64,000 nt of DNA from an uncultured Ruminococcus sp. (GTDB lineage: Bacteria > Bacillota > Clostridia > Oscillospirales > Ruminococcaceae). The DNA is taken from positions 108,762 through 172,761 of the forward strand of contig NZ_CAMYUE010000005.1 in NCBI RefSeq assembly GCF_947301925.1, written 5' to 3'. The position numbers and the translations under genes are program-made. Shown one piece after another: positions 18,073 to 25,955 of the stretch; the first letter of the stretch is position 1; each line of letters starts with the position of its first letter. The notes beneath the pieces are model-generated. The model was not told where the DNA came from. It did not search any database and worked only from the letters and a program-made list of their open reading frames with translations.

Positions 18073-18148
18073 GCTTGTGTAGCACAGTTGGTAGTGCAGC
18101 TCATTCGTAATGAGCAGGTCGCAGGTTCGAGTCCCGTCACAAGCTCCA
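18073..18148 (+). tRNA. tRNA-Thr (anticodon CGT)
   Basis: The 76-base gene has a seven-pair acceptor (GCTTGTG/CACAAGC), an anticodon stem GCTCA/TGAGC with loop TTCGTAA, a TTCGAGT T-loop and an encoded CCA. The T-stem carries one A-C mismatch. It lies at the left edge of the mobile region, a usual place for integration, though serine recombinases seldom use tRNA genes. Confidence 0.92.
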
Positions 18149-18177
18149 TATCTATGTTACAAAATAGATCCCAAGCC

Positions 18178-18207
18178 AAAAACTCCCGATTTTTCGGGAG
18201 TTTTTGC
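18178..18207. terminator. terminator after tRNA-Thr
   Basis: AAAAACTCCCGA pairs with TCGGGAGTTTTT around a TTT loop. It can act in both directions. Confidence 0.85.
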
Positions 18208-18330
18208 GTATCAAAAAGAAAAATTTTTTATGTGTTACCGTAGATCCCAAACCGTAAAAATACGACTCGAACGCGCCAAAAGGCGTTTTGAGAGCTGATA
18301 CAAAGGCGGTTAGGAATAAAAGTACGGAAA

Positions 18331-18503
18331 AGCTTAGAAAATAGCCAAAAACCGAATATAGAATTTTCAACCGATTTCAAAGCCGATTTTGTTGGTTTCT
18401 CACAGAAGCCATACAGAGTCGGCTTTTTTGCATATATAGATACTTTTTTAATGAGTGGAGGTCAATAATACGTCATAGGAAAAAATTAACACCACAGCAG
18501 AAC
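18331..18503 (+). repeat. direct repeat copy 1: attenuator-like leader with broken ardC start
   Basis: This stretch of about 170 bases is nearly repeated at 20,669-20,842. It contains a terminator-like hairpin, AAAGCCGA (18379-18386) pairing with TCGGCTTT (18419-18426) and running into T6. An inner GGTTTCT/AGAAGCC hairpin, a GGAGG site and a degenerate version of the first codons of ardC complete it. The frame is broken after the ACG codon by TAG. Confidence 0.85.
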
Positions 18504-18547
18504 ATTATTTTTTTCTATATCAATCATAATTTTTATAAGTCTATTAA

Positions 18548-18577
18548 TTGACATTATACCGTCTTCTATGATATAAT
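18548..18577 (+). promoter_or_regulatory. promoter of the YobI/pentapeptide gene
   Basis: TTGACA (18548-18553) and TATAAT (18572-18577) have an 18-base spacer. It lies inside the inserted segment, so the cassette carries its own promoter. Confidence 0.75.
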
Positions 18578-18605
18578 AAAAAAAATTACGAATGTGGTGA
18601 TTTAA

Positions 18606-20654
18606 TTGTCCTCAGAACAACATAAAAAATTCAAATCTCTTGCACCGGCAAATGATGTAAGTGGTGTTGAACCATATATCGAATGGCTAGATGAGATAGT
18701 TAATGATGATTCCTACGGAAATATTGCAGTAACAGGTGATCTTGGCATAGGAAAAAGCAGTCTCATCCGCACGTTTGAATGCAAAAAGCAGTACAAATTT
18801 ACCTATCTTTCTGCTAGTGATTTAGGTTATCGTTTTGATGAAAATCAAAATCTTTCGGCTGAAATGTGTCAAAATCGTATCGAAGAAATCCAATCTAAAC
18901 TTGAAAAGGATTTACTGGTTCAGTTGGTTTCACTTTGTAAGCATACTGATATACCAAAGAGTCGTTTCCGCACTGTGCCAGAAAATGAAACTCGCTGTTC
19001 TAAGATAAAGAGTATTGTTTATTCTATGATTTGCGGTTTAGCTATTCTTTGTTTAGGTAAACTGGTTGCAAACTTTTTCCTTTCAGATGCAGATTTTTTG
19101 CCAACTTTCAATTTTGTTCCGTTCCAATTTGGAATTATAGTTGCTTTTTTAGGTTTGTCTTCTGTTCTCTTTGTTTATCGTCTACTGAAAAATTACAAAT
19201 TATCAAAATTGTCGTTAGGTAAGGAGAAAAATTACTCTGCTAGTGCGGAGATTGATATTAAAAACTTAGAACCAGAAGCCTTGGATACACATCTTCACGA
19301 AATCCTATATCTTTTTGAGCAGATTGCAGAGAAAAAATCACACAAATCGAAAAAAAGCATGCCTGTTTTTATCATTGAAGATCTTGATCGTTATCGTTCA
19401 GATATTTGTCTCCCGATTCTTACAAAACTTAAGCAAATAAACAACATGCTGAACAATCGTTTTAGAAACCAACATGACACATACGGAATTCATTATAAAT
19501 TTATTTATTTGTTAAATGATCGCATTTTTGATGTCTCTGAAAAAGACATAGAGAACAACAAAAATATTCCATATAACTATGAAGACTCTCCTTACAAGTT
19601 CTTTGATATTATTATTCCGGTTTTGCCCAAACTTGGGTTTACAAATAGTTCTGATACAATACGAAAACGCTTTGGAACTGCCATCGAGCAAGATTTTATT
19701 GATGAGATTTGCCTTTATGTATATGATTATCGTAAGTTAAATGATATCGAAAATGAGTTTACTATTTATAAGGAGCGTTTCAAAAGTAATGATAGAATTT
19801 CTGAAACAAAACTACTTGCGTTTGTTATCTACAAAGTATTTTACAAAGCAAAATATGACCAGCTATTTAAAGCTAAGGACGGTGCTCCAATAAGCGAGCT
19901 TCTAAAACGTCTATTAATGCCAGATGTCTATTTAAATGTTTACCGTGAAGTAGAAACTTTGGAAGGCATTCTTGAAGAAAGATTTCAGGATGTCTTATTT
20001 GACATTCTACAAATGACAGATGCTGTGAAAAGTAAATATAAATCTGAGATTGTTGTAAATAATCCAGAAAAAGATTATTCAGGAGAGAATCTCTCTAAGA
20101 TTAATCTTACTAAAGTGGATTTGCATGGACGAAATTTTGTTAATTCAGATTTGAGTGGAGCAGATTTAAGCTACTCCAATTTGAATAGTAGTGACTTGAG
20201 TAGAGCAAATTTGAGAGGTACAATTTTATGTGATGCCGATTTGAGAGAAGCAGATTTGACTGATACTGATTTGAGTAATGCTAATTTAAGTGGGGCTGAT
20301 TTGAGTGGAGCGAATTTGAGAGGTGCTATTTTATGTAATGCTGATTTAAGCGAAGCAGATTTGAGTGATACCGATTTATGTAATGCCAATTTGAATGGTG
20401 TTAATTTACACGAAGCAAATTTATCAAATTCAAAATTAATCAAGGCAAGTTTGGTCGAATCAAAGTTGACATGTACCTGTTTATTTAAATCCAATCTGAT
20501 GATGACTAATTTAACGGGAGCAGATCTTACCGATGCAAAACTCAAAGCTACCAATTTACAACATGCTAAGTACAACTATAAGACCATTTTTCCTAAGAAT
20601 TATAAACCGAATTCTCATGGTATGGTTGAAGTTAGAAGTAGCTTACATTATTGA
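18606..20654 (+). CDS. YobI-like P-loop NTPase with pentapeptide-repeat C-terminus
   Basis: This is a candidate defence ATPase. The start FKSLAPANDVSGVEPYIEWL and Walker A TGDLGIGKSS (residues 43-52) match the YobI-like P-loop family as I remember it. Two transmembrane helices interrupt the ATPase (about 136-157 and 172-194). Walker B is FIIEDLDRY near 255-263. Residues about 490-660 are some 25 pentapeptide repeats of the A(D/N)LS type, which fold as a right-handed beta-helix. The start codon is TTG with a weak site. It is AT-rich and sits alone between two copies of a leader repeat, so it was inserted as a unit. Confidence 0.72.
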   Translation: MSSEQHKKFKSLAPANDVSGVEPYIEWLDEIVNDDSYGNIAVTGDLGIGKSSLIRTFECKKQYKFTYLSASDLGYRFDENQNLSAEMCQNRIEEIQSKLEKDLLVQLVSLCKHTDIPKSRFRTVPENETRCSKIKSIVYSMICGLAILCLGKLVANFFLSDADFLPTFNFVPFQFGIIVAFLGLSSVLFVYRLLKNYKLSKLSLGKEKNYSASAEIDIKNLEPEALDTHLHEILYLFEQIAEKKSHKSKKSMPVFIIEDLDRYRSDICLPILTKLKQINNMLNNRFRNQHDTYGIHYKFIYLLNDRIFDVSEKDIENNKNIPYNYEDSPYKFFDIIIPVLPKLGFTNSSDTIRKRFGTAIEQDFIDEICLYVYDYRKLNDIENEFTIYKERFKSNDRISETKLLAFVIYKVFYKAKYDQLFKAKDGAPISELLKRLLMPDVYLNVYREVETLEGILEERFQDVLFDILQMTDAVKSKYKSEIVVNNPEKDYSGENLSKINLTKVDLHGRNFVNSDLSGADLSYSNLNSSDLSRANLRGTILCDADLREADLTDTDLSNANLSGADLSGANLRGAILCNADLSEADLSDTDLCNANLNGVNLHEANLSNSKLIKASLVESKLTCTCLFKSNLMMTNLTGADLTDAKLKATNLQHAKYNYKTIFPKNYKPNSHGMVEVRSSLHY

Positions 20655-20668
20655 TTGTAAGCAACAAC

Positions 20669-20842
20669 AGCTCAGAAAATAGCCAAAAACCGAATATAGA
20701 ATTTTCAAGCGATTTTAAAGCCGATTTTGTTGGTTTCTCACAGAAGCCATACAAGGTCGGCTTTTTTGTATATATAGATACTTTTTTTAGTGATTGGAGG
20801 TCGATAATACGGCATGGAAGAAAAAGCTCACGCCGCAACAGA
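20669..20842 (+). repeat. direct repeat copy 2: attenuator-like leader of ardC
   Basis: This is the near copy of 18,331-18,503. The hairpin AAAGCCGA (20717-20724) pairs with TCGGCTTT (20757-20764) and ends in T6, placed just before the GGAGG site of ardC. It looks like a transcription attenuator. The intact copy precedes the functional reading frame. Confidence 0.85.
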
Positions 20843-21804
20843 GAGCTGAATATAAGACTGAGAAGCGTGAGGAAATGCAGAGCTTATTTAAGAAAATCGA
20901 TGACGGCGTTAAGGCTGTTTTCGATTCCGACAGCTACAAGAAATGCCTGCGATATATGAGTAAGTTCACAAATTACTCCGCAGGCAATTGTATTCTCATT
21001 ATGCTTCAGAAGCCAGATGCAAGCCTTGTAGCGGCGTTCGGCAAATGGAAAGAGCTCGGCAGGACTATCAACAAGGGAGAAAAAGGCATAGCCATACTTG
21101 CCCCTATGTCCTTTAAGTCCAAAGAACTCAAGGAGCAGCCTGTTAGGGACGGCAGTGGTAATCAAGTATATAATGCTGACGGCAGCGAGAAAAAGGAAAA
21201 GGTCGAGGTCGAACAAACCTCAATCGGCTTTAAAAAGGTATATGTGTTTGACGTATCCCAGACCAGCGGCGAGCCTATTCCCGAATACGTTCATGAGCTG
21301 AATGAGGCTGTCGAGGACGAACACGTTGAAGCTGTGATAAACGCAGTCCACGATATAACAGGAATCCCTGTTGATTTCGAAAATATAAGCAGCGGAGCTA
21401 AGGGATATTACAGCTACGGTGAACAGCGAATAGTGATACAGGAGAATCTCAGCGGCGCACAAGCCGTTAAGACTGCCATTCACGAATGCGCTCACGCCCT
21501 GCTGCACGATCCTGATAAAAAGCTCCCAACGGCAAATACTTCCCGAAGCGATAAAGAAGTACAGGCTGAATCGGTGGCATATATCGTGGCTTCGAGATAC
21601 GGTATCGATACAAGTGATTACAGCTTCCCATATATAGCCTCATGGAGTCAGGGAAAGCAGCTTGAACAGCTCAATCGCTTCCTTAATGAGATACAGGAGA
21701 CTGCGAGAACGATATGTGATGCCATAGACACAGAGCTTCAGGCTTTATCCGAAAATCAAACAGAAGAACAGACCGAGGACGAGTGCCTCGGTCTTGCTAT
21801 GTAA
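20809..21804 (+). CDS. ardC: ArdC-type antirestriction protein (ssDNA-binding and zincin domains)
   Basis: ArdC proteins bind single-stranded DNA and protect incoming plasmid or ICE DNA. The N-terminal ArdC domain is residues about 25-130 (NYSAGNCILIMLQKPDASL, GEKGIAILAPM). A metallopeptidase motif, AIHECAHALLHD, is near 223-234 with a downstream E-x-Q-A-E-S-V-A-Y. A GGAGG site points to the codon at 20,809, which is ACG rather than ATG. TTG at 20,794 would be the alternative but overlaps the site. I give the ACG-start model with that caveat. Small accessory genes follow with short gaps. Confidence 0.85.
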   Translation, partial: TAWKKKLTPQQRAEYKTEKREEMQSLFKKIDDGVKAVFDSDSYKKCLRYMSKFTNYSAGNCILIMLQKPDASLVAAFGKWKELGRTINKGEKGIAILAPMSFKSKELKEQPVRDGSGNQVYNADGSEKKEKVEVEQTSIGFKKVYVFDVSQTSGEPIPEYVHELNEAVEDEHVEAVINAVHDITGIPVDFENISSGAKGYYSYGEQRIVIQENLSGAQAVKTAIHECAHALLHDPDKKLPTANTSRSDKEVQAESVAYIVASRYGIDTSDYSFPYIASWSQGKQLEQLNRFLNEIQETARTICDAIDTELQALSENQTEEQTEDECLGLAM

Positions 21805-21816
21805 GGAGGAATTTTT

Positions 21817-22830
21817 TTGATAGGCATTCTTATAAACAACAACGGAAAGACACTATTTACAGCACTGCCAAAGGAAACCGAAAAACTTGAAAAACAGCTT
21901 TCAGGTATCGGTCTGAATGTACCAATGCAGGCAGTAAATCTTTCAAATCATAATGATATCGGGTATGAACTTGAGATTTATGCCCAGAGTCAGATCGACA
22001 CGGAGATAGCTTCAAGAATAATTCTGCATGATAATATCGGACAGCTTAATGACCTTATGCTGTACATTTCACAGGGAGATGCTGATAAAATGTATGACAG
22101 GATATGTGAAAGCCATGCTGAAACGATCTCAGACCTATATAACGAATTAACGACTCCGCCAGAGCTCGAAACTACTGATAAGCTCGTCATAAGGACTACG
22201 CTTAACTATAACGCAAACTTCTATGAGCCTGCTGACTGTATAGTTGAAAAGGCAATAGCAATACCGCATGAGGAATATGACGCTCTTATCAATATTACTG
22301 ACAGTTGCTATAGTTTTATTGCTGAAAATCAAGATTGTATGTATTACGATAAAGATAACAATAATCATTGTATCCTTATCTATGATGATACAAGCGGTGA
22401 TGGAGTTATAATTAATGCTGACGGCTGTAATTACCCGAAATATTCAGCATTTGTTCCACATGCAAAAAACATGCTTGAACAGCATGAAATGGAGCAAAGC
22501 GGACTGAAAACAGTCAAAGCTCCTATTACAGAAAGTGAAAAAAGGCTTCTTGATACCATATCAAGTGCCGCAGACAGGATAGCGACCTTCGCACATCTTG
22601 GTCATAAGGACTTCACTATTGAAGATGTTCTGAAAGAACTTGACTGCGATTTTGGCGATATAAAGGAACTTATACGGAATGCAGTAGCTGAAAAACTGAA
22701 TGCAAAGCCTGATATATCATCGGTCGAGGTCAGTGACCTTGATATACCTTTGCAGCCTGAAATATCAGTTACAACAGAAGAAACACAGAATATGACCGCT
22801 GATGAAGAGATCGGCGGGCTTTCTTTATGA
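21817..22830 (+). CDS. ICE accessory protein of unknown function
   Basis: I do not recognise the family. The 337-residue soluble protein starts with TTG behind AAGGAGGA at good spacing, 12 bases after ardC. Residues 1-85 look like an alpha/beta domain (IGILINNNGKTLFTALP, QLNDLMLYIS). The middle has a Tyr/Asp-rich segment, and the tail (after about 225) is helical and charged. Position in the ArdC-DUF4314-LPD block suggests a polyvalent accessory factor transferred with the element. Confidence 0.65.
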   Translation: MIGILINNNGKTLFTALPKETEKLEKQLSGIGLNVPMQAVNLSNHNDIGYELEIYAQSQIDTEIASRIILHDNIGQLNDLMLYISQGDADKMYDRICESHAETISDLYNELTTPPELETTDKLVIRTTLNYNANFYEPADCIVEKAIAIPHEEYDALINITDSCYSFIAENQDCMYYDKDNNNHCILIYDDTSGDGVIINADGCNYPKYSAFVPHAKNMLEQHEMEQSGLKTVKAPITESEKRLLDTISSAADRIATFAHLGHKDFTIEDVLKELDCDFGDIKELIRNAVAEKLNAKPDISSVEVSDLDIPLQPEISVTTEETQNMTADEEIGGLSL

Positions 22831-22843
22831 TCGGAGGTAAAAT

Positions 22844-23296
22844 ATGAAATTTGTAAAACTAAAGCTCTTTTCACCGATAATGGTAAAGGGAGAAGCTCCA
22901 TACGAAAATCCGTGGGACGGCGGCGACGATTACCGCATCCTTATCGAGCGAGAAAAGAAGAAATGCAGGAATGAGATATATGTAAGTTCTTGTAATGCAC
23001 TTACCCCTGTTTCTCTTCCGCAGCGCTTTGAAAGCCGAATTTATTCTGCAGTTCCTGCTATTGAGGAAAAGAACGGCAAACTCATGCTCTGCCTTAACTG
23101 TGAATGTTACAGCACACTTGCGGAATCTGAGCTTGATGAGCTTTGCGCCTGGTGGGAGAAAAGGGTTGTACAGGCGAATGAAAGTCTCAGAAAAATGCAA
23201 ATAAAAACAAGAAAACTCGGCAGGATAATCATTTACCTGTGGTTTATGAACGGGTGGGCTATAGAGCCCATATTTCCTGCCATGCAAAGGAGCTGA
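22844..23296 (+). CDS. ICE accessory protein, possibly DUF6329
   Basis: This is a 150-residue soluble protein beginning KFVKLKLFSPIMV, with the central segment LMLCLNCECYSTLAESELDE and a charged helix after it. I associate this pattern with DUF6329-type proteins found beside ArdC in gut ICEs, but only from memory. The ATG follows ATCGGAGGT. It lies 13 bases after the previous gene and five before the DUF4314 gene, so it is part of one operon. Confidence 0.6.
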   Translation: MKFVKLKLFSPIMVKGEAPYENPWDGGDDYRILIEREKKKCRNEIYVSSCNALTPVSLPQRFESRIYSAVPAIEEKNGKLMLCLNCECYSTLAESELDELCAWWEKRVVQANESLRKMQIKTRKLGRIIIYLWFMNGWAIEPIFPAMQRS

Positions 23297-23300
23297 TATT

Positions 23301-23570
23301 ATGAGAATGCCAAGTGAAAGAGAAATAGAATACTACCGCAGCCGTTACCCTGCAGGAACAAGAATATGCTGTGACTGTATGTCTGACGATCCCAGACCTG
23401 TACCGCCCGGTACTACGGGAACTGTTATGGGAGTTGATGATATGTGCAGCATTATGGTGAATTGGGATAACGGACAAGGGCTTTCTCTTGTTCCCGGAGT
23501 TGACAGCTTTCATGTCATATCACAGGAAGAAAATATATCTGAATCACCTGACATGGGTATGCAGCTATGA
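23301..23570 (+). CDS. DUF4314 domain protein
   Basis: The 89-residue protein has the typical RYPAGTRICCDCMSDD, PPGTTGTVMGVDD and VNWDNGQGLSLVPGVDSF segments of DUF4314, a small beta-barrel domain common in conjugative elements. Its biochemical role is unknown. It overlaps the next start by an ATGA, so translation is coupled. Confidence 0.8.
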   Translation: MRMPSEREIEYYRSRYPAGTRICCDCMSDDPRPVPPGTTGTVMGVDDMCSIMVNWDNGQGLSLVPGVDSFHVISQEENISESPDMGMQL

Positions 23571-23917
23571 AGGTAAATGCAGCAGAGGAAGACTTTGAGC
23601 TTATGGAGCTTTTCGGACAGACAGTGCTTTTCACAAATATGAGAGTTGACCGAAGCACAGTACCCGAAGGTCTTTATGCATACGATGTCAGACACGATGA
23701 TGACTGTACAGGCGAAATATGTGAGATAAAGCCGTCTGTAATGGTCAATCACTGGGGTACGATCATCTGTAAAGAACCTATTGAAATGGATGAGTTCTGG
23801 CATAGCAAATTCGTTGATAAGGGCGATTATTGGTATCTCGGAGATACTGCAAAGCTCGATGAATTCATAAATACGGACTATTCTGAGGAACAGTCCGAGG
23901 GAATGGAGATGACATAA
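23567..23917 (+). CDS. LPD28-type polyvalent-protein domain protein
   Basis: The 116-residue protein contains LFGQTVLFTNMRVDRSTVPEG, YDVRHDDDCTGE and VMVNHWGTIICKEPIEM. This resembles the large polyvalent protein domain LPD28, a stand-alone copy of a domain often fused into ICE mega-proteins. The function is unknown. It starts inside the DUF4314 gene stop and is followed without a gap by the next gene. Confidence 0.65.
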   Translation: MKVNAAEEDFELMELFGQTVLFTNMRVDRSTVPEGLYAYDVRHDDDCTGEICEIKPSVMVNHWGTIICKEPIEMDEFWHSKFVDKGDYWYLGDTAKLDEFINTDYSEEQSEGMEMT

Positions 23918-24487
23918 ATGGCGATAGAAAAGATAACAACAGCGCAGCTCCGAACTATGAATGACAAAGAAGGACTTGTTATTCAAGGCTGCGGCGGCGA
24001 CCTGCAGGAATGGGTAGACGGACTCAACGAATCGCTTAATGAGGGTGGTATACTGCTTAATGGCAGTCGTTTTGAAAACGGATATGTTTTCAAAAATGAC
24101 GGCGTTACCTGTATTTTCTTCCCTTTCGATGGCATTGCCTGTGATACAAATAAAATGGCAGCGTGGCGGATAAAAACTCATAGTCTTTTCTGTGGTACAT
24201 GGTTCACGGATTATGTCAATAATCGACTCGGTGGGTTTGCCGAGGAAGTACAGAAGAAAAAGCCGCCTTGTCCCCTTGAAAATGAGGACGGCAATATCTT
24301 TAACATAATGGGGCTTGCCGCCAAAACACTCCGTAGGGCAGGTATGTCTGAAGAAGCAAAAGAAATGTGCGAAAAGGTCACTCACAGCGGCGACTATTAT
24401 AAAGCTCTTGGAATTATTATGGAATACGTTGACGTAAGCCCTGAAAATAGCGAGAACGAGGAATTCGGCATGGAGATGTCAAACTAA
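23918..24487 (+). CDS. conserved ICE accessory protein
   Basis: The 189-residue soluble protein has GLVIQGCGGDLQEWVDGLNE and WRIKTHSLFCGTWFTDYVNN, followed by a helical C-terminal part (after about 120) with an AGMSEEAKEMCEKV segment. I recall similar proteins in clostridial ICEs but cannot name the domain with confidence. It starts directly after the LPD28 gene and closes this five-gene cluster. A CDS-free 145-base stretch follows. Confidence 0.65.
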   Translation: MAIEKITTAQLRTMNDKEGLVIQGCGGDLQEWVDGLNESLNEGGILLNGSRFENGYVFKNDGVTCIFFPFDGIACDTNKMAAWRIKTHSLFCGTWFTDYVNNRLGGFAEEVQKKKPPCPLENEDGNIFNIMGLAAKTLRRAGMSEEAKEMCEKVTHSGDYYKALGIIMEYVDVSPENSENEEFGMEMSN

Positions 24488-24632
24488 ACCTATCCCAGCG
24501 GCTGAAAAGCTGCTGTTAATATATATATTTCAAAAACAGCGACGGCTCGGCAGAAATACTGTCAATCTCGGAGCGATAAAGGAGGAATGAAATATGGATA
24601 CGTCCTGATAACCTTTGAGGGAAGGAGGTCGT

Positions 24633-24830
24633 ATGCAGACACGCAAAAGATACGAAAAAGCAAGTGTTACACTTAATGGAACTGTACCGTCAATGCTTAA
24701 AAGAGCGAAAACGGTTCTTTCCTGCAAGCAGTACCGCGAGCTGTGTTTCGCCGTCAATGAGGCGGCAGACTATACTACAAAGAAAGGAATGATATCAGCC
24801 TGTTTACAGGCAAAGAAAAATAATACTTAA
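24633..24830 (+). CDS. small basic ICE protein
   Basis: This is a 65-residue basic protein of unknown function, rich in Lys/Arg, with central residues MLKRAKTVLSCKQYRELCFA and no membrane segment. The ATG at 24,633 has GGAAGGAGG upstream; an in-frame GTG 18 bases earlier is less likely. A terminator hairpin follows at once. Confidence 0.55.
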   Translation: MQTRKRYEKASVTLNGTVPSMLKRAKTVLSCKQYRELCFAVNEAADYTTKKGMISACLQAKKNNT

Positions 24831-24875
24831 AGCCGCTTGTCGGGAGCAGAAATGTTCCATGCAGGCGGCTTTTTC
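24830..24875 (+). terminator. terminator/attenuator before the methylase
   Basis: AAAGCCGC pairs with GCGGCTTTTT over a 25-base loop. It sits 35 bases before the methylase start, like the hairpins before ardC and before 37,626. Confidence 0.7.
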
Positions 24876-24909
24876 TGTTTCCGACGCATAAGCGGCGGAA
24901 AGGAGGCGT

Positions 24910-25743
24910 ATGAACAGTTTCATGTCATGGGTGGGAGGTAAGAAATCTCTCCGAGACAAGATAATAATACGTTTTCCGCTTGAATATGGGCGGTATATTG
25001 AAGTTTTCGGCGGTGCTGGCTGGGTGCTTTTTCATAAAACACCTGAGAAATTTGAGATTTTTAACGATGCCAACAGTAATCTCGTCAACCTTTATCGCTG
25101 TGTACGCAGAAACGCCAGAAAGCTCATATACAAGCTCATGTTTATGATAAATGCACGTGATGATTTTCGCTGTATCGTGCAGCAGCGCAGGAGAGGTCTT
25201 TTTCCAAGATTCCGTGACTTTGACAGGGCAGCGAAGTTCTATTATCTCATACAGTACAGTTATGGTCATAAAACCGACCAATACTGCTGCAAACCTGTTT
25301 CCATGTGGAAGAAGTTCCCGCTTATCGAAAGAGCTGCAGAAAGGCTTCAGTCAGTTGCAATTGAGAACAGGGATTTTGAAGAACTGATCAGGCTGTATGA
25401 CAGACCTGACAGCTTCTTCTACTGTGATCCGCCGTATTATGATACGGAGAGCTTCTACAAAGATGTGGACTTCACAAGAGAGGATCATATAAGGCTGAGG
25501 AATGCCCTGCTCGAATGCGAGGGAAAGTTCCTTGTATCATACAATGACTGTCCTGAGATAAGGGAACTGTGGGATATCCCCGGTATATACATCGAGGAAG
25601 TTGTAAGACCTAATAATCTTGCGCTCAGGTATGAAAGCGGAGCTGAATATCATGAGGTGTTTATCAGCAATTACGATACGTCCGAAAGGCGTAATTTAAA
25701 CCGTCAGTTGTCATTTCTTGACGATGACGAGGAAGGATACTAA
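24910..25743 (+). CDS. D12-class N6-adenine DNA methyltransferase
   Basis: The protein transfers a methyl group from AdoMet to adenine N6. Motif X/I is at the N-terminus (SFMSWVGGKKSL and YIEVFGGAGWVLFHK, residues 4-50). The catalytic motif CDPPYYDTESFY is near 172-183, as in Dam-type enzymes. The 277-residue length is normal. The ATG follows AAAGGAGG. In an ICE such an orphan methylase may mask restriction sites after transfer. That role is inference. No endonuclease partner is adjacent. Confidence 0.92.
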   Translation: MNSFMSWVGGKKSLRDKIIIRFPLEYGRYIEVFGGAGWVLFHKTPEKFEIFNDANSNLVNLYRCVRRNARKLIYKLMFMINARDDFRCIVQQRRRGLFPRFRDFDRAAKFYYLIQYSYGHKTDQYCCKPVSMWKKFPLIERAAERLQSVAIENRDFEELIRLYDRPDSFFYCDPPYYDTESFYKDVDFTREDHIRLRNALLECEGKFLVSYNDCPEIRELWDIPGIYIEEVVRPNNLALRYESGAEYHEVFISNYDTSERRNLNRQLSFLDDDEEGY

Positions 25744-25745
25744 TA

Positions 25746-25955
25746 ATGAAAAAGATAATTCACACTATCGGCTTTGTTGAAGATAACGATGATATTGTTA
25801 TCATGGGTGTCATACACGAAGCAAATAAAACGAATGTCATACGGCTGACACTCAGCGAGGAAGATGTAACAGTACAGCAGCTTGAGGGAAGAACAGTTAT
25901 TCCCGAAATTCCTCCAGACCTCATAAGCAGTATATTAAAGGGCGATGCTTCATGA
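25746..25955 (+). CDS. small ICE protein of unknown function
   Basis: This is a 69-residue acidic protein with a beta-rich pattern (KKIIHTIGFVEDNDDIVIMG, NVIRLTLSEEDVTVQQLEG). There is no recognised domain. The start lies three bases after the methylase stop and the end overlaps the next start by ATGA, so all three are translationally linked. Confidence 0.6.
   Translation: MKKIIHTIGFVEDNDDIVIMGVIHEANKTNVIRLTLSEEDVTVQQLEGRTVIPEIPPDLISSILKGDAS

Noticed and set aside
17709..18254. GATCCCAA repeated three times as possible att sites
   Set aside because: The shared core is only eight or nine bases and no partner was found at the right end of the element.
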